Notes: generated from the letters alone by a model not told the origin. Numbered from the stretch's first letter, positions 30,506 through 43,277 are shown. The stretch is 64,000 nt of DNA from Choricystis sp. odSpoLacu1 (GCA_958009055.1 OY253650.1:558001-622000); one strand, 5' to 3'. Program-made: numbers and translations.

Positions 30506-33500
30506 TCAACGCCGCCGCTTGACCTTGACCTTGCGCCGCGCCAGCGCGCCTTCTCCACCCCCACCATCCCCGGACCCACCGTCCGCGCTGCCGCTGGCGG
30601 CGGGGGGGGCGGCACCAAACGCGAAGCCTCCTGCGCCGCCAGCCCCGCCGCTACCAAACGAGGACCCCGACCCAAACACGGAGCCAGCGCCGCTGAAGAT
30701 GTTGCCGGGCGGCGCGGCTGCCGTCGGCGCAGCAAACGGGTTGGGCGGGGGCGCGCCCACGGCGGGAGGCGCGGCAGCGAAAGGGTTGGGAGGGGGGGCG
30801 CCCGTCGCGCCGCCACCGCTGCTGCCAAACGTAAAGGCGGGGGCGGTCGCACCAAACGCGGGCGTGGACGCGGGTGGCGGGAACGCGGGGGCGGTTGTGG
30901 TCGCAGCCCCAAACGCGGGCGCAGGTGCGGCCGACGCACCGCCAAAGCCCAGCGCGCTGGATGCAGCGCCAAACGCGGGAGCGGAGGATGTGTTGGCCGC
31001 ACCAAACGCGGGAGCAGCCGACGCGGTGGCAGCGCCAAAGGCGGGAGCGGGAGCGGAGGACGCAGGCGCCGTCGTTGCTGCGCCAAACGTGGGTGCCGCG
31101 ATTGCAGCCCCAAACGCGGGCGGCGCCGTCGCGCCACCAAACGCGGGCGGCGCCGTCGCGCCACCAAACGCGGGCGGCGCCGTCGTCACGCTCGCCGCAA
31201 ACCCAAACAGGGGCGCCGCGGGCGCGGGCGCCGCGCTCGCCGCGGGCGCCCCCGACGCGACGGGCAGCGGCGCGCCAAACAGGGAGGGCGCGGTGGCGGC
31301 CAGGCTGGAGGCAGCAGGGGCGGTGGCACCACCAAAGTTGAACACAGGAGCCGCTTTCTTCGCAGGGGGCGCGCCGTCGCCGCCGCCAGCGTCGCCATCA
31401 GCGGTCCGCTTCTCGCTCGTCGCCAGGCGCGGCGTGTCGGCAGGCGTGGTGGTGGCAGCAGGCGTCGTCGCCGGCACGCCAAACGAAAACTTGGGTGGGG
31501 AGGTGGTGGCGGCAGCAGGCGCGCCGCCCCCCGTCGCTTTCTCCACATCTTCAGCCGCGGCAGCCGTGGCAGCGGCAGACGTAACCGCGTTCGACGCCAG
31601 GAAGGAGGCGCCCCACCCGCCACCAGTGGATGCTGAAGCTTCGGCAGGTTTGGGCGGGGAGGCGGCGGGGGCGGCCGCAGGTGCGGGGGTGCCACCACCC
31701 GCTGTCGTCGCCAAAAACGACAGCAGCCCTGTGTCCGCCGGGGGCGCGGGGGCGGCTGCCGGTGTGGGCGCGGGCGTGGGCGCAGCCCCTAACGAAAACG
31801 CGGGCGCGCTGGACGCGGCGGGAGGCGCGCCAAACGAAAACATGGGCGGCGCGGCGGCGGCAGACGTGCCACCACCGCCACCGCCGGCCGCCTTCTCCAC
31901 TTCTTTGGCGGCGGCATCCGTGGCGGCAGCAGATGCAGCCTTGTTTTGAGCCAGGAAGGAGGCGCCCCACCCGCCGCCAGCGGCGGGGGCAGCCGGCGCA
32001 GGTTCCTCACCCTCCGCTATCGCCGCCAACTCTTTACCTCCCTCCTCGTCATCGGGCGGCAGCGGTGTGGCGGCCGCCATCATGGCAGCCGCGTTGGCGC
32101 GGGCGGGGTCGGCGGGCTGGAGGCCCGCGACGCCGCGGCGCACGCCCGGGGCGGTCGCAGATGGCGGCACGGCCAGCGCAGGCTTGGCGGCAGGCGGCGC
32201 CGCCGCCGCCACCGACGTGGACGCAATCGGCGGTGCCGCGGGAGGAGCCACCGCGGGACGAGGCGCGTCGGGGATGGCGCCCGCGCACGCGGCCGGCGGC
32301 GTCGGCGCGCCAAACGAAAACGAGCGCGCCGCGCCAGGGGGTGTGCCACTCGCTGCGCGGCCGACGGTGGACGCCACCTGTGTGTCCAGGTCGGTGGCAT
32401 GCACGCCTCCCCCAAACGTGAACGTGCGGGGTGACCGCGGTGGCGGCGGCGGCGGAGGAGGCGACAACGGCACGGCAGCCGGCGGAGCAGCCGGCGCAGC
32501 AAACGCGGGCGCCGCCTTGTCGACGGGCGAGTCATCCGCCCCGCCAGGCGGGGACGCAGCCTGCGCCCCCCACCCACCAAACGTGGGCGGAGGCGGCGGC
32601 AGCAGCGTCGGCGCGGGCGGCGACGGCGCCTGCTGCACCGCCGCTGGCTCAGGCGCCGGCAGCGCCGCCACCGCGGGCGCCAGGTCCAGTCTCGGCGGCG
32701 CGGCTGGCCACACCGCGCTCGCGGTGGCGGACGGCGGCGGCCCCGACAGGGACGCGGTGGGTGGGGGCGCCAGGTCGGGTGGCGGCGACGGCACAGACGG
32801 CGGCGGGGGCGCCGCCAGCGTGTCCAGCGCGTTCATGATGCGGCGCGCCGTCTCCGTCATGGAAACACTGGCGCCAGGGACATGCAGGGAGGGTGACGCG
32901 GTGGCCCGCGGCGGCGGAGCCACCCCCGCAGGCAGCGCGGGGGCAGCAGTCGCCGGACGCGGCGCCAACGCCAACAGCGCCCGCCCCGCCAGCCACACGC
33001 GCCGCTCAGAGGCGGCACCATCCGTGCGCAACCGGGTGCGGCGGTCCAGGCCGGAGCCAACGAGTGGAGTGGCAGAGCCGCCAGGCGCGACCGCATCGCC
33101 GCCGTCCGTCTGCCTCGCGCGCTTGCCCAGCGTGGACGCAGCGGGCGTGGACGCCGCGTACGCGTGCAAGCTGGCGTACGTGCGCATGGGCGTCCAGGCG
33201 GGGGAGGGGGCATGAGCGGAGGAGGGATCTGCGGGCGCAGCGGGCGCCGCTGCCACTGTCGGCAGCTGCAGCCTGCCCGGTGTGAACGCAGGGTTGAACA
33301 GGGGCGCGCCCAGCCGTGGTGCGGGGGCCGGAGGGGATGCCACTTCAGCAGGCGGCGGTGGAGGCGGCGGCGGAGGAGCCTGCCTCACCGGCGGCGGCGC
33401 AACACGCGGCAGCGCTGGCAGCGGCAGCCGCGCTGCTGCGCCGCCACCGCCACCGAGCCTGGACGGCCTGGTCACCGCCACAGCCGCCGACGGCGGCCTC

Positions 33501-34260
33501 CCCGCCGGCCGCCCCACCAGCAGCGCCTCACCGCGCACGAGCGGCGATGTGCGCAGCATCGACCGCAGCCCCGCAAACGGGGACGGCGCAGCCAGAGCGG
33601 ACGCCGCGGCGCCTGGAGGCATGCTGGTGGGTGTCTCCCGGTTGGAGGGAGGAGGTAGAGCGGCGCGGCCGGCGGGGGCGGTCCGGCCTGCGGCGCGCGC
33701 CGAGTCGGGGAGTGGGACAGCGGCAGCAGCGGCCAGGGCGGCCCGAGCGCCGCCAAGGGGGGGGCGGCCGGCTGCCTGCAGAGTCGCCGTTGGTGGTGGC
33801 GCCTGTGTGTGGGAGGAAGGGGAGAGAGGTAAGCGACGGCGTCGATGCGCAACGAAGCCGAAAAAAGAGAACCGCAGCCCCCCGAACAGCACTCGCCTCC
33901 TTCAGTCGGCGACCCGCCGCCGCTGCCGGTCAGGCGATTGAGCAGAGGCATCTGTGAGTGGGAGAGGAGGACGGGGGAGTGAGGGGCGCGTCAGTGGAGC
34001 AGCGACTGCCGAACCGGTTTCGAAACACTCAATTCCAATCGGCGAACACCGGCAAAGCACGCGCCCGCGTCGCAGCCGCCTTTCACACGCACACACTCAC
34101 TACACACCTGACCCAACGCCTTCAGCGGCGTGGACGCCCAGCTGGTGGCGCGCGCCAGCAGGCCGCCCCCGCTGTCGCCGCTCGCGGCGGGGGCGGGTTC
34201 AATCTCGGGGTCGACCTCCCGCCGCGCCAGGCGACCAGAGCGTCTGGGTGGATCGGTCAT
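30506..34260 (-). CDS. FG-repeat nucleoporin (NUP1/NUP136-like)
   Basis: Main exon 33802..30506 encodes ~1098 residues rich in Ala/Pro/Ser. About 25-30 FG dipeptides are concentrated C-terminally (FSFGAPP, PAFGAAT, FTFGSSG), and a basic tail ends KVKVKRRR. FG tracts form the permeability barrier of the nuclear pore. Upstream exon 34260..34108 (MTDPPRRSGRLARREVDPEI ... STPLKALGQ) joins in phase 0 to an exon starting at 33951 (MPLLNRLTGSGGG). That small exon appears to end at a GC donor (GGAG|GCGAGT at 33897), but the phase does not match the main exon by one base, so this join is unresolved. A motif GGGWGASFLAxN occurs twice, each with a downstream FSFG. Assignment to NUP1/NUP136 is by general layout only. 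Confidence 0.8.
31109..31189. repeat. 27-bp tandem repeat in the FG region
   Basis: Three nearly perfect 27-bp units encode AFGGATAPP-type FG repeats, indicating recent expansion by slippage or unequal exchange. Confidence 0.8.
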
Positions 34261-34426
34261 GAGTGCGTGTGTGCGTGCAGTGTGTCTGGGTGGCGTCAGC
34301 CCAACACACCACGCGCGTCAGAGAGAGAGCGTGTGAAAGGAGTGCGGCCGTTCAGTGTCCTCGGTTGCTTTGCGACCCTCCCCTCTCCCCCGCCCGTACG
34401 TACCCCCTCCCCTTCTATCCGCACAC

Positions 34427-37117
34427 ATGCGCGCCATGGCCCGCGCCCGCCCCACTGGGGCGCAGGTCGGCGTCATACGGCCCCGCCTGCCGCCCCGCCC
34501 CTCCGTGCGCGCGGCAGCCGTCTCTCGCCCCACGCCTGCCGCCCCCGCCGTCGCCATCGACACGGACGCAGACGCAGACTCGCTGGTGGTCAAAGTCACG
34601 GGTCCCAACCGCCAGGGCCTGCTGACCGCGCTGACGGCCGCGTTCCGCGACCTGGGGCTCGACGTGCGCAAGGTGAACAAATGGGGGAATAGGGTGGGGG
34701 GCTGCGCGGTGTGCGCGCTGGGGGCGATGGTCGGGCGACTAGGCACGCGCGTGCGGTAGAGGAGGTGTAGTGAAAGCTGCTATGCGGCAAGAGCGGGTAG
34801 GAGGGCGACGGAGGGGAGGCCCGCGGGCAGAGAACCTCCGCTCATCGAGGGATGGGCAAGGGCAGAACGCCGCGGCTCCGCCCTCGTTTCCTCACAAGCA
34901 CCCTCTTCTCCCGTTCAGGCCGACGTCAACTCGGTCGACGGCCAGGTCGACAACAAGTTCTTCGTCACGCTGGTGAGTTTGGGTTGTGTTGTTGATCGCG
35001 GCAGCAGCCTGTTGTTTTCTCGCGATCGATGTTCACTCACTCACCCACCCCACAACCCTTCACAGCTCAACGGCAAAAAACCGACCGACGCAGCCACCCT
35101 GGCCGCCCTGTCTGAGTCCCTGGGCATCGTCCTGTCCCCCGCCACCGCCAAACGGGCGGCCGCCACCCCCCGCTCCTCCACGCGCGCGCTCTCGCGCGCC
35201 GCGTCGCGCCGCCCGGGCACGGGCGACGCCAACCCCCTGCTCGCCTCCCTCATGGACACCTACACCAACAACGATGTTCTGTCTATTGAGCAGTCCATCG
35301 CGCAGCACGTGGAGTACACGCTGGCCCGGTCGCGCACCGCGTTTGACTCGCAGGAAGCCTACCTGGCTGCCGGCTACTCCCTGCGCGACCGGCTGATCGA
35401 AGCCTGGAACGACACCAACGTCCACTTCAAGGAGGCGGATCCGAAGCGGTGAGTGTGAGAATGGTGGGGTGGGGGGGGTGTTTTGTGTGTGTGTGGTCGT
35501 CCATCGCGGGGCTCCCATCACGCCACCCTCCCCCACCACGCCCCACCCTCCCCCACCCACACACACTGGGCAGCGTCTACTACCTGTCCATGGAGTTCCT
35601 CATGGGGCGCTCCCTCACCAACGCCCTCAACTGCCTGGCCGTGGCGCCTGAATACACGGAAGCTCTGACGGAGATGGGGTACCGCCTCGAAGACGTGGTC
35701 GAGCACGAGCGCGACGCCGCGCTCGGCAACGGCGGCCTCGGCCGCCTCGCCGCCTGCTTCCTGGACTCCATGGCGACGCTGGACCTGCCGGCGTGGGGGT
35801 ATGGGATTCGGTACCAGTACGGGATGTTTCGGCAGGTGAGACAAGGAGAAACAGGGGAGGAGGGAGGGAAGAGAGAACGACGCGCACACAACACCCATCC
35901 TCTCTCCCTCCCCACCAACCCATCAGTCCATCGTCGACGGCTTCCAGCACGAGCAGCCCGACTACTGGCTCAACTTTGGCAACCCCTGGGAGATCGAGCG
36001 CGTCAAGGTGTCGTACCCTGTCCGCTTCTATGGCCACGTGAGCGTCGCCGACGTCGGCGGGCGCCAAGCGTTTAAATGGAACGCGGGCGAGACTGTGACC
36101 GCTGTCGCCTACGACAACCCCATCCCAGGGTACCGCACCAACAACACCATCAACCTGCGCTTGTGGGCGTCCCGCCCTGACACCGAGTTCGACCTGGAGG
36201 CGTTCAACACGGGGGATTACGTCCAAGCCATCCTCGCGCGCCAACGCGCGGAGACGCTCTCCTCCGTCCTCTACCCCGACGACCGCACCTACCAGGGCAA
36301 AGAGCTGCGCCTGAAGCAGCAGCACTTTTTTGTGTCGGCCACGATGCAGGATGTGGTGCGTCGCTACGTGGATGTGCACGGCGCCAACTTTTCGCGCTTC
36401 CCCTCCAAAGTCGCCTTCCAGCTCAACGACACCCACCCCACCATCGCGGTGCCCGAGCTCATGCGCCTGCTGATGGATGACCAGGGCCTGGGCTGGACGG
36501 AGGCGTGGGACGTGGCGACCAAGGTGTTTGCATTCACCAACCACACGGTGTTGCCAGAGGCGCTGGAAAAGTGGCCCGTCTCCCTCATCGAGAAGCTGCT
36601 CCCCCGCCACATGCAGATCATCTACGACATCAACTGGCGCTTCATCCAGGAGTTGAGGGGGGCGATTGGGGACGATGCGGCGCGGCTCGCGCGCATGTCG
36701 ATCATCGAAGACGGCGTGGGCGGCGACAAGCTCGTCCGCATGGCCTACCTCGCCGTCATCGCCTCCCACACCGTCAACGGGGTGGCCGCTATCCACTCCG
36801 ACATCATTCGCAACACCATTTTTGCGGATTTCGCCAAACTGTGGCCCGCCAAGTTTCAAAACAAGACCAACGGCGTCACGCCGCGCCGCTGGCTGGCCTT
36901 CTGCAACCCGCCCCTGCGCGAGTTGATCACGGAGACACTGGGGTCGGACGCGTGGATCACCGACCTGGGCCAGTTGGCGGGGTTGAAGGAGCACGCGGAC
37001 GATGCGACGTTCCGCGACAAGTGGCGCGCGGTCAAGGCGACGGCCAAAGCGAAAGCCCTGGCCAAAGTCGAGGAGGTGACGGGGGTGCGCGGTTCCCCGG
37101 CCGCCCTGCTGGACATC

Positions 37118-37149
<32 letters not shown>

Positions 37150-38032
37150 ACTGCTCAACGTGCTGGGCATCATCCACCGGTATGAAGCCATCAAGAAGAT
37201 GTCGCCCGCCGAGCGCGCGGCCGCGGTGCCGCGCATGTGTGTTGTCGGCGGCAAGGCGGCCCCCGGCTACGACCAGGCCAAGCGTATCATCAAGCTGGTG
37301 TGCGCGGTGGCGGACAAAGTGAACAACGACCCGGATGTTGGGGATCTGCTGAAGGTGAGACAGAGGGAGAGGGAGAGGGTGGTGTGTGTGTGTGCCCCCC
37401 CCCTTTTCTTCCTTGCACACCCGCCCATCGCCACCACTTCCCACCCCTGCTCGCTCAAACAGGTCGCCTTCGTCCCCGACTACAACGTGTCCCTGGCCGA
37501 AGTCTTGATCCCGGGCTCCGAACTCAACCAACAAATCTCGACCGCCGGCACCGAAGCTTCCGGCACCGGCAACATGAAGTTCGCCATGAACGGGTCCCTC
37601 ATCATCGGCACCCTGGACGGCGCCAACGTGGAGATCGCGGACGAGATCGGGCCCGACAACATGTTCATCTTTGGCGCGCGCGCGGATGACGTGCCGCGCC
37701 TGCGGTCCGAGCGCGCCCACTTCACCCCCGACCCCCGCTTCGACGCCGTGGTGGGCGCCATCCGGCGCGGCGTGTTTGGGTGGGCTGACTTCTTTGAACC
37801 GTTGTGTGCTGCCATCACGAGTGGGGCTGACTACTATCTGGTCGCGAATGATTTCCCCGCCTACATTTCCGCCCAGGAAGCCGTGGACGCCGCCTACAAG
37901 GACACCGACGGCTGGACCCGCAAGTCCATCGCCTCTGTGGCCGGTTCCGGCTTCTTCTCCAGCGACCGCACGATCGGGGAGTACGCCAAAGAGATTTGGG
38001 GGGTGGAACCGTGCAAGGTGGTGAGCGAGTGA
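34427..38032 (+). CDS. PHO: Starch/alpha-glucan phosphorylase with N-terminal ACT domain
   Basis: GT35 enzyme converting alpha-1,4-glucan plus phosphate to glucose-1-phosphate. Six exons: 34427..34672, 34919..34972, 35066..35448, 35574..35835, 35927..37354 and 37463..38032, giving 980 residues. Residues 1-45 are a basic leader ([20 protein letters not shown]). Residues ~52-110 form an ACT domain: [20 protein letters not shown], then [20 protein letters not shown]. The phosphorylase core begins at [17 protein letters not shown]. It has [62 protein letters not shown] and the PLP site [14 protein letters not shown] (Lys ~830). The plant PHO1 L78 insertion is absent. ACT domains bind small ligands such as amino acids, so allosteric control is inferred. 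Introns 34973..35065 (93 nt) and 37355..37462 (108 nt) are open in frame. Confidence 0.95.
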
Positions 38033-38287
38033 GAGAGGGGTGTGGTTTTGCTTTCTTTTTTCCGGCGGTGGTTTTTTTTATGACCGTGCACTTTTCTTTT
38101 TGATTAGGGGGGAGCGATCGCCTTTTTTGTGTTGGGCGGGGGAGAGAGAGAGAGACGACGGGAAGTGTGAAACACGCGACCGAGAAACAACAACAGAAAA
38201 AAAAAAAAGAAAACGGCGCGTCTCTCTCACTCTTCTTCTCGTTTTTCGGGCACACACGCTCACACAAGCGCACCCTCTCCCACCGTC

Positions 38288-40769
38288 ATGTACAACGGCC
38301 CGGCGTGGGGCGCGCCGCCCCCGCCGCAGCAGGGCGCGCCGGCATGGGGCACCCCGCCCGCTCCCCCCGCCGCTAGCGCGTCGTGGGGGGCGCCACCCCC
38401 CCCGCCACCCACCCACCAATACGCCAGCACCGCGTCCGACGACGCGGCCCGCGTGGAGGCCGCGCTGGCGGGCCACCTGGCGGCCGCACGCGCCGACGCA
38501 GACGCGCTGGCGGGCGCCAACGCTGCGGATGAAGCCGCCGTGCGCCGGCTGACGGCGGCGGTGCAGGCAGCGTTGGCGGGGGCGCGGGCCGCGATGCGGG
38601 ACTTGGAGCTGCTGGCGGAGGAGGCGGACAGGTGAGGAGAGGGAGGAGGAACGCGCGCAGATGGGCGCGCGATGGAACGACGAGAAGCACAGAACAGCCG
38701 CTCAACCCACCCCTTCCCCCACAGCCCCGACGAAGCCGACCGCCTGGCCACGTCCGCCGCCGCCGCCAAGCGCGATTATGAAGCCGCGGCGGGCGGGTTT
38801 CGGGCGGCCGCGGACGCGGCGCGGCGCAACGCGGCCGCCGCCGCGGCCGACGCGCGGCGCGCGCTGTTGGGAGGGGGCGTGGCGGCCGCAGCGCCGGCGC
38901 AGCAGCCGGAGCCGCCGCAGCCAGACTATCAGGCGCAGCAACCGCAGTACAGTGCGCCGCCGGCTCCCGCCCCGCAGGCGGCGGCACCACCGCCCCTCTT
39001 TGCGCCAACATCGTTTGCCCCCGCCCCCGCTGCCTACCGCCCCCCCCCCCACCGGCGCCCAGGCGGAAGCCGCTGCCGTGGCCACCGCGGGCGACGCCAC
39101 CGCGTCCCTGGCCCGCACGGCAGCCGTGCTGGCCACCGAGGTGGACCACACGGCCGCGTCGCTGGCCTCACTCGACGCGTCCAACGCGCGTCTGAATGAC
39201 GCGCACGCCGCGTGGCAGGGGGGCGCCGCCGGCCTGGCCACCAGTCACGGCCTGCTGGCTGACGCGCGCCGGTCATCCAACCGGGACAGGTGGTGCCTGC
39301 TGGCTGGCATCTCCGTGTTTGGGCTGGCGGTCGCGTACGTCGTTTTGAAGCGCGCCTCCTATTTCACCCCCGACGCCCTCAAAGACGCGCTGGGCGCCGC
39401 CCCAGGGGGCGCCGCCGCCGCCGCCCGCGCAGCCGCGGGGCGGCTGCCGTCGATGGGGGAGCTGGCGGCCGCCGTGCCTGCGGGGGCGGAGGTGGCGGCC
39501 CTGGTGCCGTCGACTGCGGCGCTCCAAGCGGCGCTGCCGGCCGGGTCGTCCCCGGGTGATGTAGTGGCCGCGGCCACAGCGTTGGCCCGCCTTGGCGCCG
39601 CCTCAGCGACCGGGGCTGCCGCCCTGGCCCTGGCCGCCTTTGCCGACGTGGGGCGGTTGGTGGCGTGGACGGCGGCGGGGCGACCCGCGGCACGCACCCC
39701 CCCTGCGCGCCTGTCGCGGCCGGCGCCCGCTGATGGGTTGCCTTCTTTCCTGCACGCGAAAAAGGCGACCGATGAGGCGCGCGCTGCTGCCACCGCCGCC
39801 GCCGCTGCCGCCGACGCGGAGGCCCGCCGCCGCGAGCTGGAGGAGCGGGAAGCCGCGAGGCAGCGCGCCGCGATCGAAGCAGCGGAAAGGGAGGCCGCCG
39901 CTGCCGCCGCGCGCGACGCCGAGGAAGCGGCCGCGCGGGAGCGCGACCGCGTGGCTGTCACCGAGCGGGCGGCGGCGCGGGCTACCGAGCTGGAGGCTGA
40001 GGCTGCAGAGCAGGCGAGGAAGCAAGCGGAAGAAGAGGAGGCCAGGAAGCAGGCAGAGGCGACTGCTGCCGCCGCGGCCGCAGCGGAGGAAGAGGCCCGA
40101 ATCAAGGCGGAGGCTGCAGCTGACGCGGCGCGGGCCGAGGCCGCCGCTTTGGCTGCCCGCCAAGCGGCGGAAGACGAAGCCAACAAGACTGCGGCGGCGG
40201 TGAAGGAAAAGGTGGAGGAAAAGGTGGTCGACGCGCCCACACCGCACACGGCGTCCGCGCTGAAACCGGCGCCCGCGCCCGTCAGTGCTCCCCCACCAGT
40301 GGCAGCTGCTGCGCCGGCAGAGGTGGAGGCGGCGGCTTCGGCGCCTCCGCCGGCAGAGGTGGAGGCGGCGGCTTCGGCGCCTCCGCCGGCAGAGGTGGAG
40401 GCGGCGGCGACGCCCGCGCCTCCCACCCCGGTCGACGCCAAGCCTGCTGCGACGGTGGCACCTGGTTCTGTCGCCCCCGCCCCGGCCGCAGTTGCCGATG
40501 CACCGGCACCTGCAGCCGCCGCCCCCGCCCCGGCGGCCGTTGTCGACGCGCCGGCGCCCACCGCCGCCGCTCCAGCGGCCGCCGCCGACGCGCCTGCACC
40601 CGCTGCCGCTGGCCTGGAGGCGGAGGGCTTGGCTGAGGCAAATGTCTCTGAAGCGCAGCAGAAGGCAGCGACAGAGGGTTCAGATGTGGTTGACACCCCC
40701 CTTGACGACAGCAGCGACGTGTTTGAGGACGCGGTGGAGGAGCCGGACGCTGTGCACGATGAACTGTGA
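38288..40769 (+). CDS. SEC20: Sec20/BNIP1-family ER SNARE with C-terminal HDEL
   Basis: Sec20 is a Qb-type SNARE for Golgi-to-ER (COPI) retrograde vesicles and works with the Dsl1/NRZ tether. Exons 38288..38631 and 38725..40769. The N-terminus is Pro/Ala-rich (MYNGPAWGAPPPPQQGAPAW), followed by helices. At a C11 run (39040-39050) the frame breaks; ten C would continue into TGAQAEAAAV and the SNARE/Sec20 core (ATEVDHTAASLASLDASNAR, LATSHGLLADARRSSNRDR). One membrane anchor follows (WCLLAGISVFGLAVAYVVLK). Beyond the anchor a long lumenal part has an Ala/Glu-rich coiled coil and Pro/Ala repeats and ends exactly in HDEL, as I recall for yeast Sec20. The lumenal region (~450 residues) is much longer than usual. 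Confidence 0.82.
39040..39050. repeat. C11 homopolymer at the Sec20 frame break
   Basis: Eleven C in a Pro-rich linker. Ten C would fuse the cytosolic N-terminus and the SNARE/lumenal part in one frame. Confidence 0.75.
40314..40409. repeat. 36-bp tandem repeat in the Sec20 lumenal region
   Basis: About 2.7 nearly identical units encode PAEVEAAASAPP. Confidence 0.85.
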
Positions 40770-40895
40770 GAGAGACGTGTGATTGTAGAAACGTTTTCTG
40801 GGGGTGTGTTCAACACGAGACTCCTCTCTCAGAGAGAGACTCTCTCTCTATCCCCCCTCTCCCTTCCACCCCTCCCGGCGCCACCACGGGGTTTC

Positions 40896-43277
40896 TCACA
40901 ACAGCAAGGCGGCGTGGAGCACAATCAAGTATAGCACTACCCCCGCCCTCGCCAGCGCGCTGCGGTCGAGGGCGACAGTCGCGCGGTCGAGCTGGTGCGC
41001 GGCCATGACGCAGGGCCCCGCCGACAGGGGGGCGGGAGCCGCGCGCAGCAGCCCCGCCAACGGTTCAAAGCCGGCGGCGCCGCCCGACAGGACGGCGGCT
41101 TCCACGTCGTCATCGTCTTCGTCTTTTTTGTTGACGAGGCGGGCGACCGAGGACGAGGGGCCCGCGCCCGCGGACAGCGCGCGCGCGGCCGCCAGCGCGC
41201 TCTCCAGCTCGGACGCGCGGCTGCGCGCGGACGCCAGGTCGGCGCGCAGGGAGGCGACCTCGGCCGTGGCCGCGCGCACGCGCTCAGCGGCAGCGTCATC
41301 GCCGCGCGAGGCAGCCGCCGCGCGCGCGTCGGCGGCCGCGTCCTGGGCGGCCGCGGCGGCGGCGTCGGCGGCCAGTTTGGCGGCTTGAGCGTCGGATAGC
41401 GCGGTCTGGGCTTGTTCCAGTTGGGAGGACACGCCCTCGTAGGCAGCCTGCCATTGGGCGAGGGCGGCCGCGGCGGCCGCCGCCGCGTCGCCGCCGCCAG
41501 TGACCGCGCCGGCAGCAGCTTCAGCGGCCGCCACGCGCGCGCGCAGGCCAACCACAGCAGCGGGCGTCAGGGTCGTGCTGTCACCGTCATCCGCTCCGGC
41601 GGCGGTGGCGGCGGCCAGTGCAGCCCGCGCGGCCGCCGCGTCGGCGGCCGCCGCGTCGCGCTCCTCCATGACTGTCTCCAGCTGGGGCACCAACTCCTCC
41701 AGCTCGCGCCCATACTCGGCCGCGCGGGCGGCCACGGCCTCCAGGGTGGGAACGCGGGCGGCCACGGCTTCGAGGGTGGGCAGGCGGGCGGCGGTGGCTT
41801 CAAGTTCAGCGACGCGGGCGGCGGCCGCGGCGAGCTGGGAGGAATGTGCTGCCGCGGCGGCCTCTAGGTCGGCCACGCGGGCGGCAGCGGCTTCCAGTTC
41901 GGCAACGCGGGCGGTGGCGGCCTCCAGGTCGGCTGCGCGGGCGGCAGCGGTCGCCTCGAGGTCGGTGACCCGGGTCGCAGCACCCTCCAGCTCAACCACA
42001 CGCGCGGCCGCGGCCTCCAACTCCACCACGCGGGCGGCAGTCGCTTCCAACTCCGCCACGCGGCCAGCGGCCACCTCCAACTCCGTCAACCGCGCCGTTG
42101 CAGCCGCCACCTGCTCCCTCAACCCGTCCGCGTCGCCCGCCCCCGCCTGCGCCGCCTCCAGCTGGGTTTTGAGCGCATCCATCTCGCTCAACGCAGCGTC
42201 CGCAGCCGACCGGGCGGACTGGGCCTCGGCCCGCGCCCCCGCAGCTGCCGCGTCGGCCGCCGCGCGCGCGTCTTCCAGTTCCCCCGCCAGGCGCTGCGCC
42301 CCCGCTGCCGCGCCCCCCAGCTCGCGTTCGCGGGCTTCGGCGGCGGCCAGAGCTTCGTGGGCGGCGGCCGCGTCGGCGAGCGCGGCGTCGCGCTCGGTGG
42401 TGAGGGTGGTGAGGGAGTCGGGCGACGGCGCTGCGGCCGCTGCCTGCCGCATGGCCTCAGCCTCCGCCTGCGCAGCGTCCCTCTCAGCAGCAGCCGCATC
42501 CGCAGCAGCTTTGTAGTCTTGCAGTTTGGCCAGGGCGGCCGCGGTGGCGGCTTCGCCGTCGGCGGCAGCCTGGCGTGCGTCGGCGAGAGCAAGGCGCAAA
42601 GCTTCGACGTCTGCGCCTGCAGTCGCCGCAGCCTCTGCCTCCGCACGCGCCGCGTCTGCTTCCGCACGCGCAACCGCCGCGTCTTCAGCGGCCGCGGTGG
42701 CGGCCGCGTGGGCGGCGTCCCGGTCGGCGGCCACAGCATCGCACTCTGCGCGCGCAGCGTCACGCTCTTGACCCGCGGCCAGGGCCAGCGCCTCCAGCTG
42801 GGCGTTGGCAGCTTTCAACTCGTCCGTCGCTGCGCCATCAGTGGCGGCCGCATCCGCCACCGCAGCCTGCAGCGCGGCCACGCGCTCAGCGGCGGCCGCT
42901 TCGCGTTCGGCCAGGGTCGCACGCAAAGCTTCACAATCGCCCGCCAACGCGTCGCACCGCGAGCGCAACGACTCACACTCTGCCCGTGCATCCGCAGCAG
43001 CCGCCCTTGCCTCAGCCAGGGCGGCGTCAGCAGCCGGCCCGGGCGCCAGCGCACGCGCGGGCGGCCGCGACGGCGGCGGCGCCAGCGGGAACGGCGCCGC
43101 GGGGGACGCGGCCAGGCCGGCCGCCACTGCGGACACAGATCGTGGTGCCCCACCGCTGCCGGGGGCGGGCTTGCCGGAGGGGGTGCCGGGCGTGGTGGCG
43201 GGTGTGGTCGTCGCCGACCCGCTCCGCCGCGCGGCGGCGAGGGCGGCTTTTTTGCGCTTGAATTCTTCGAGCTGTGA

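Noticed and set aside
35627..37720. Long - strand frame opposite starch phosphorylase
   Set aside because: It crosses clear introns and mirrors conserved GT35 codons; no domain in its own translation.
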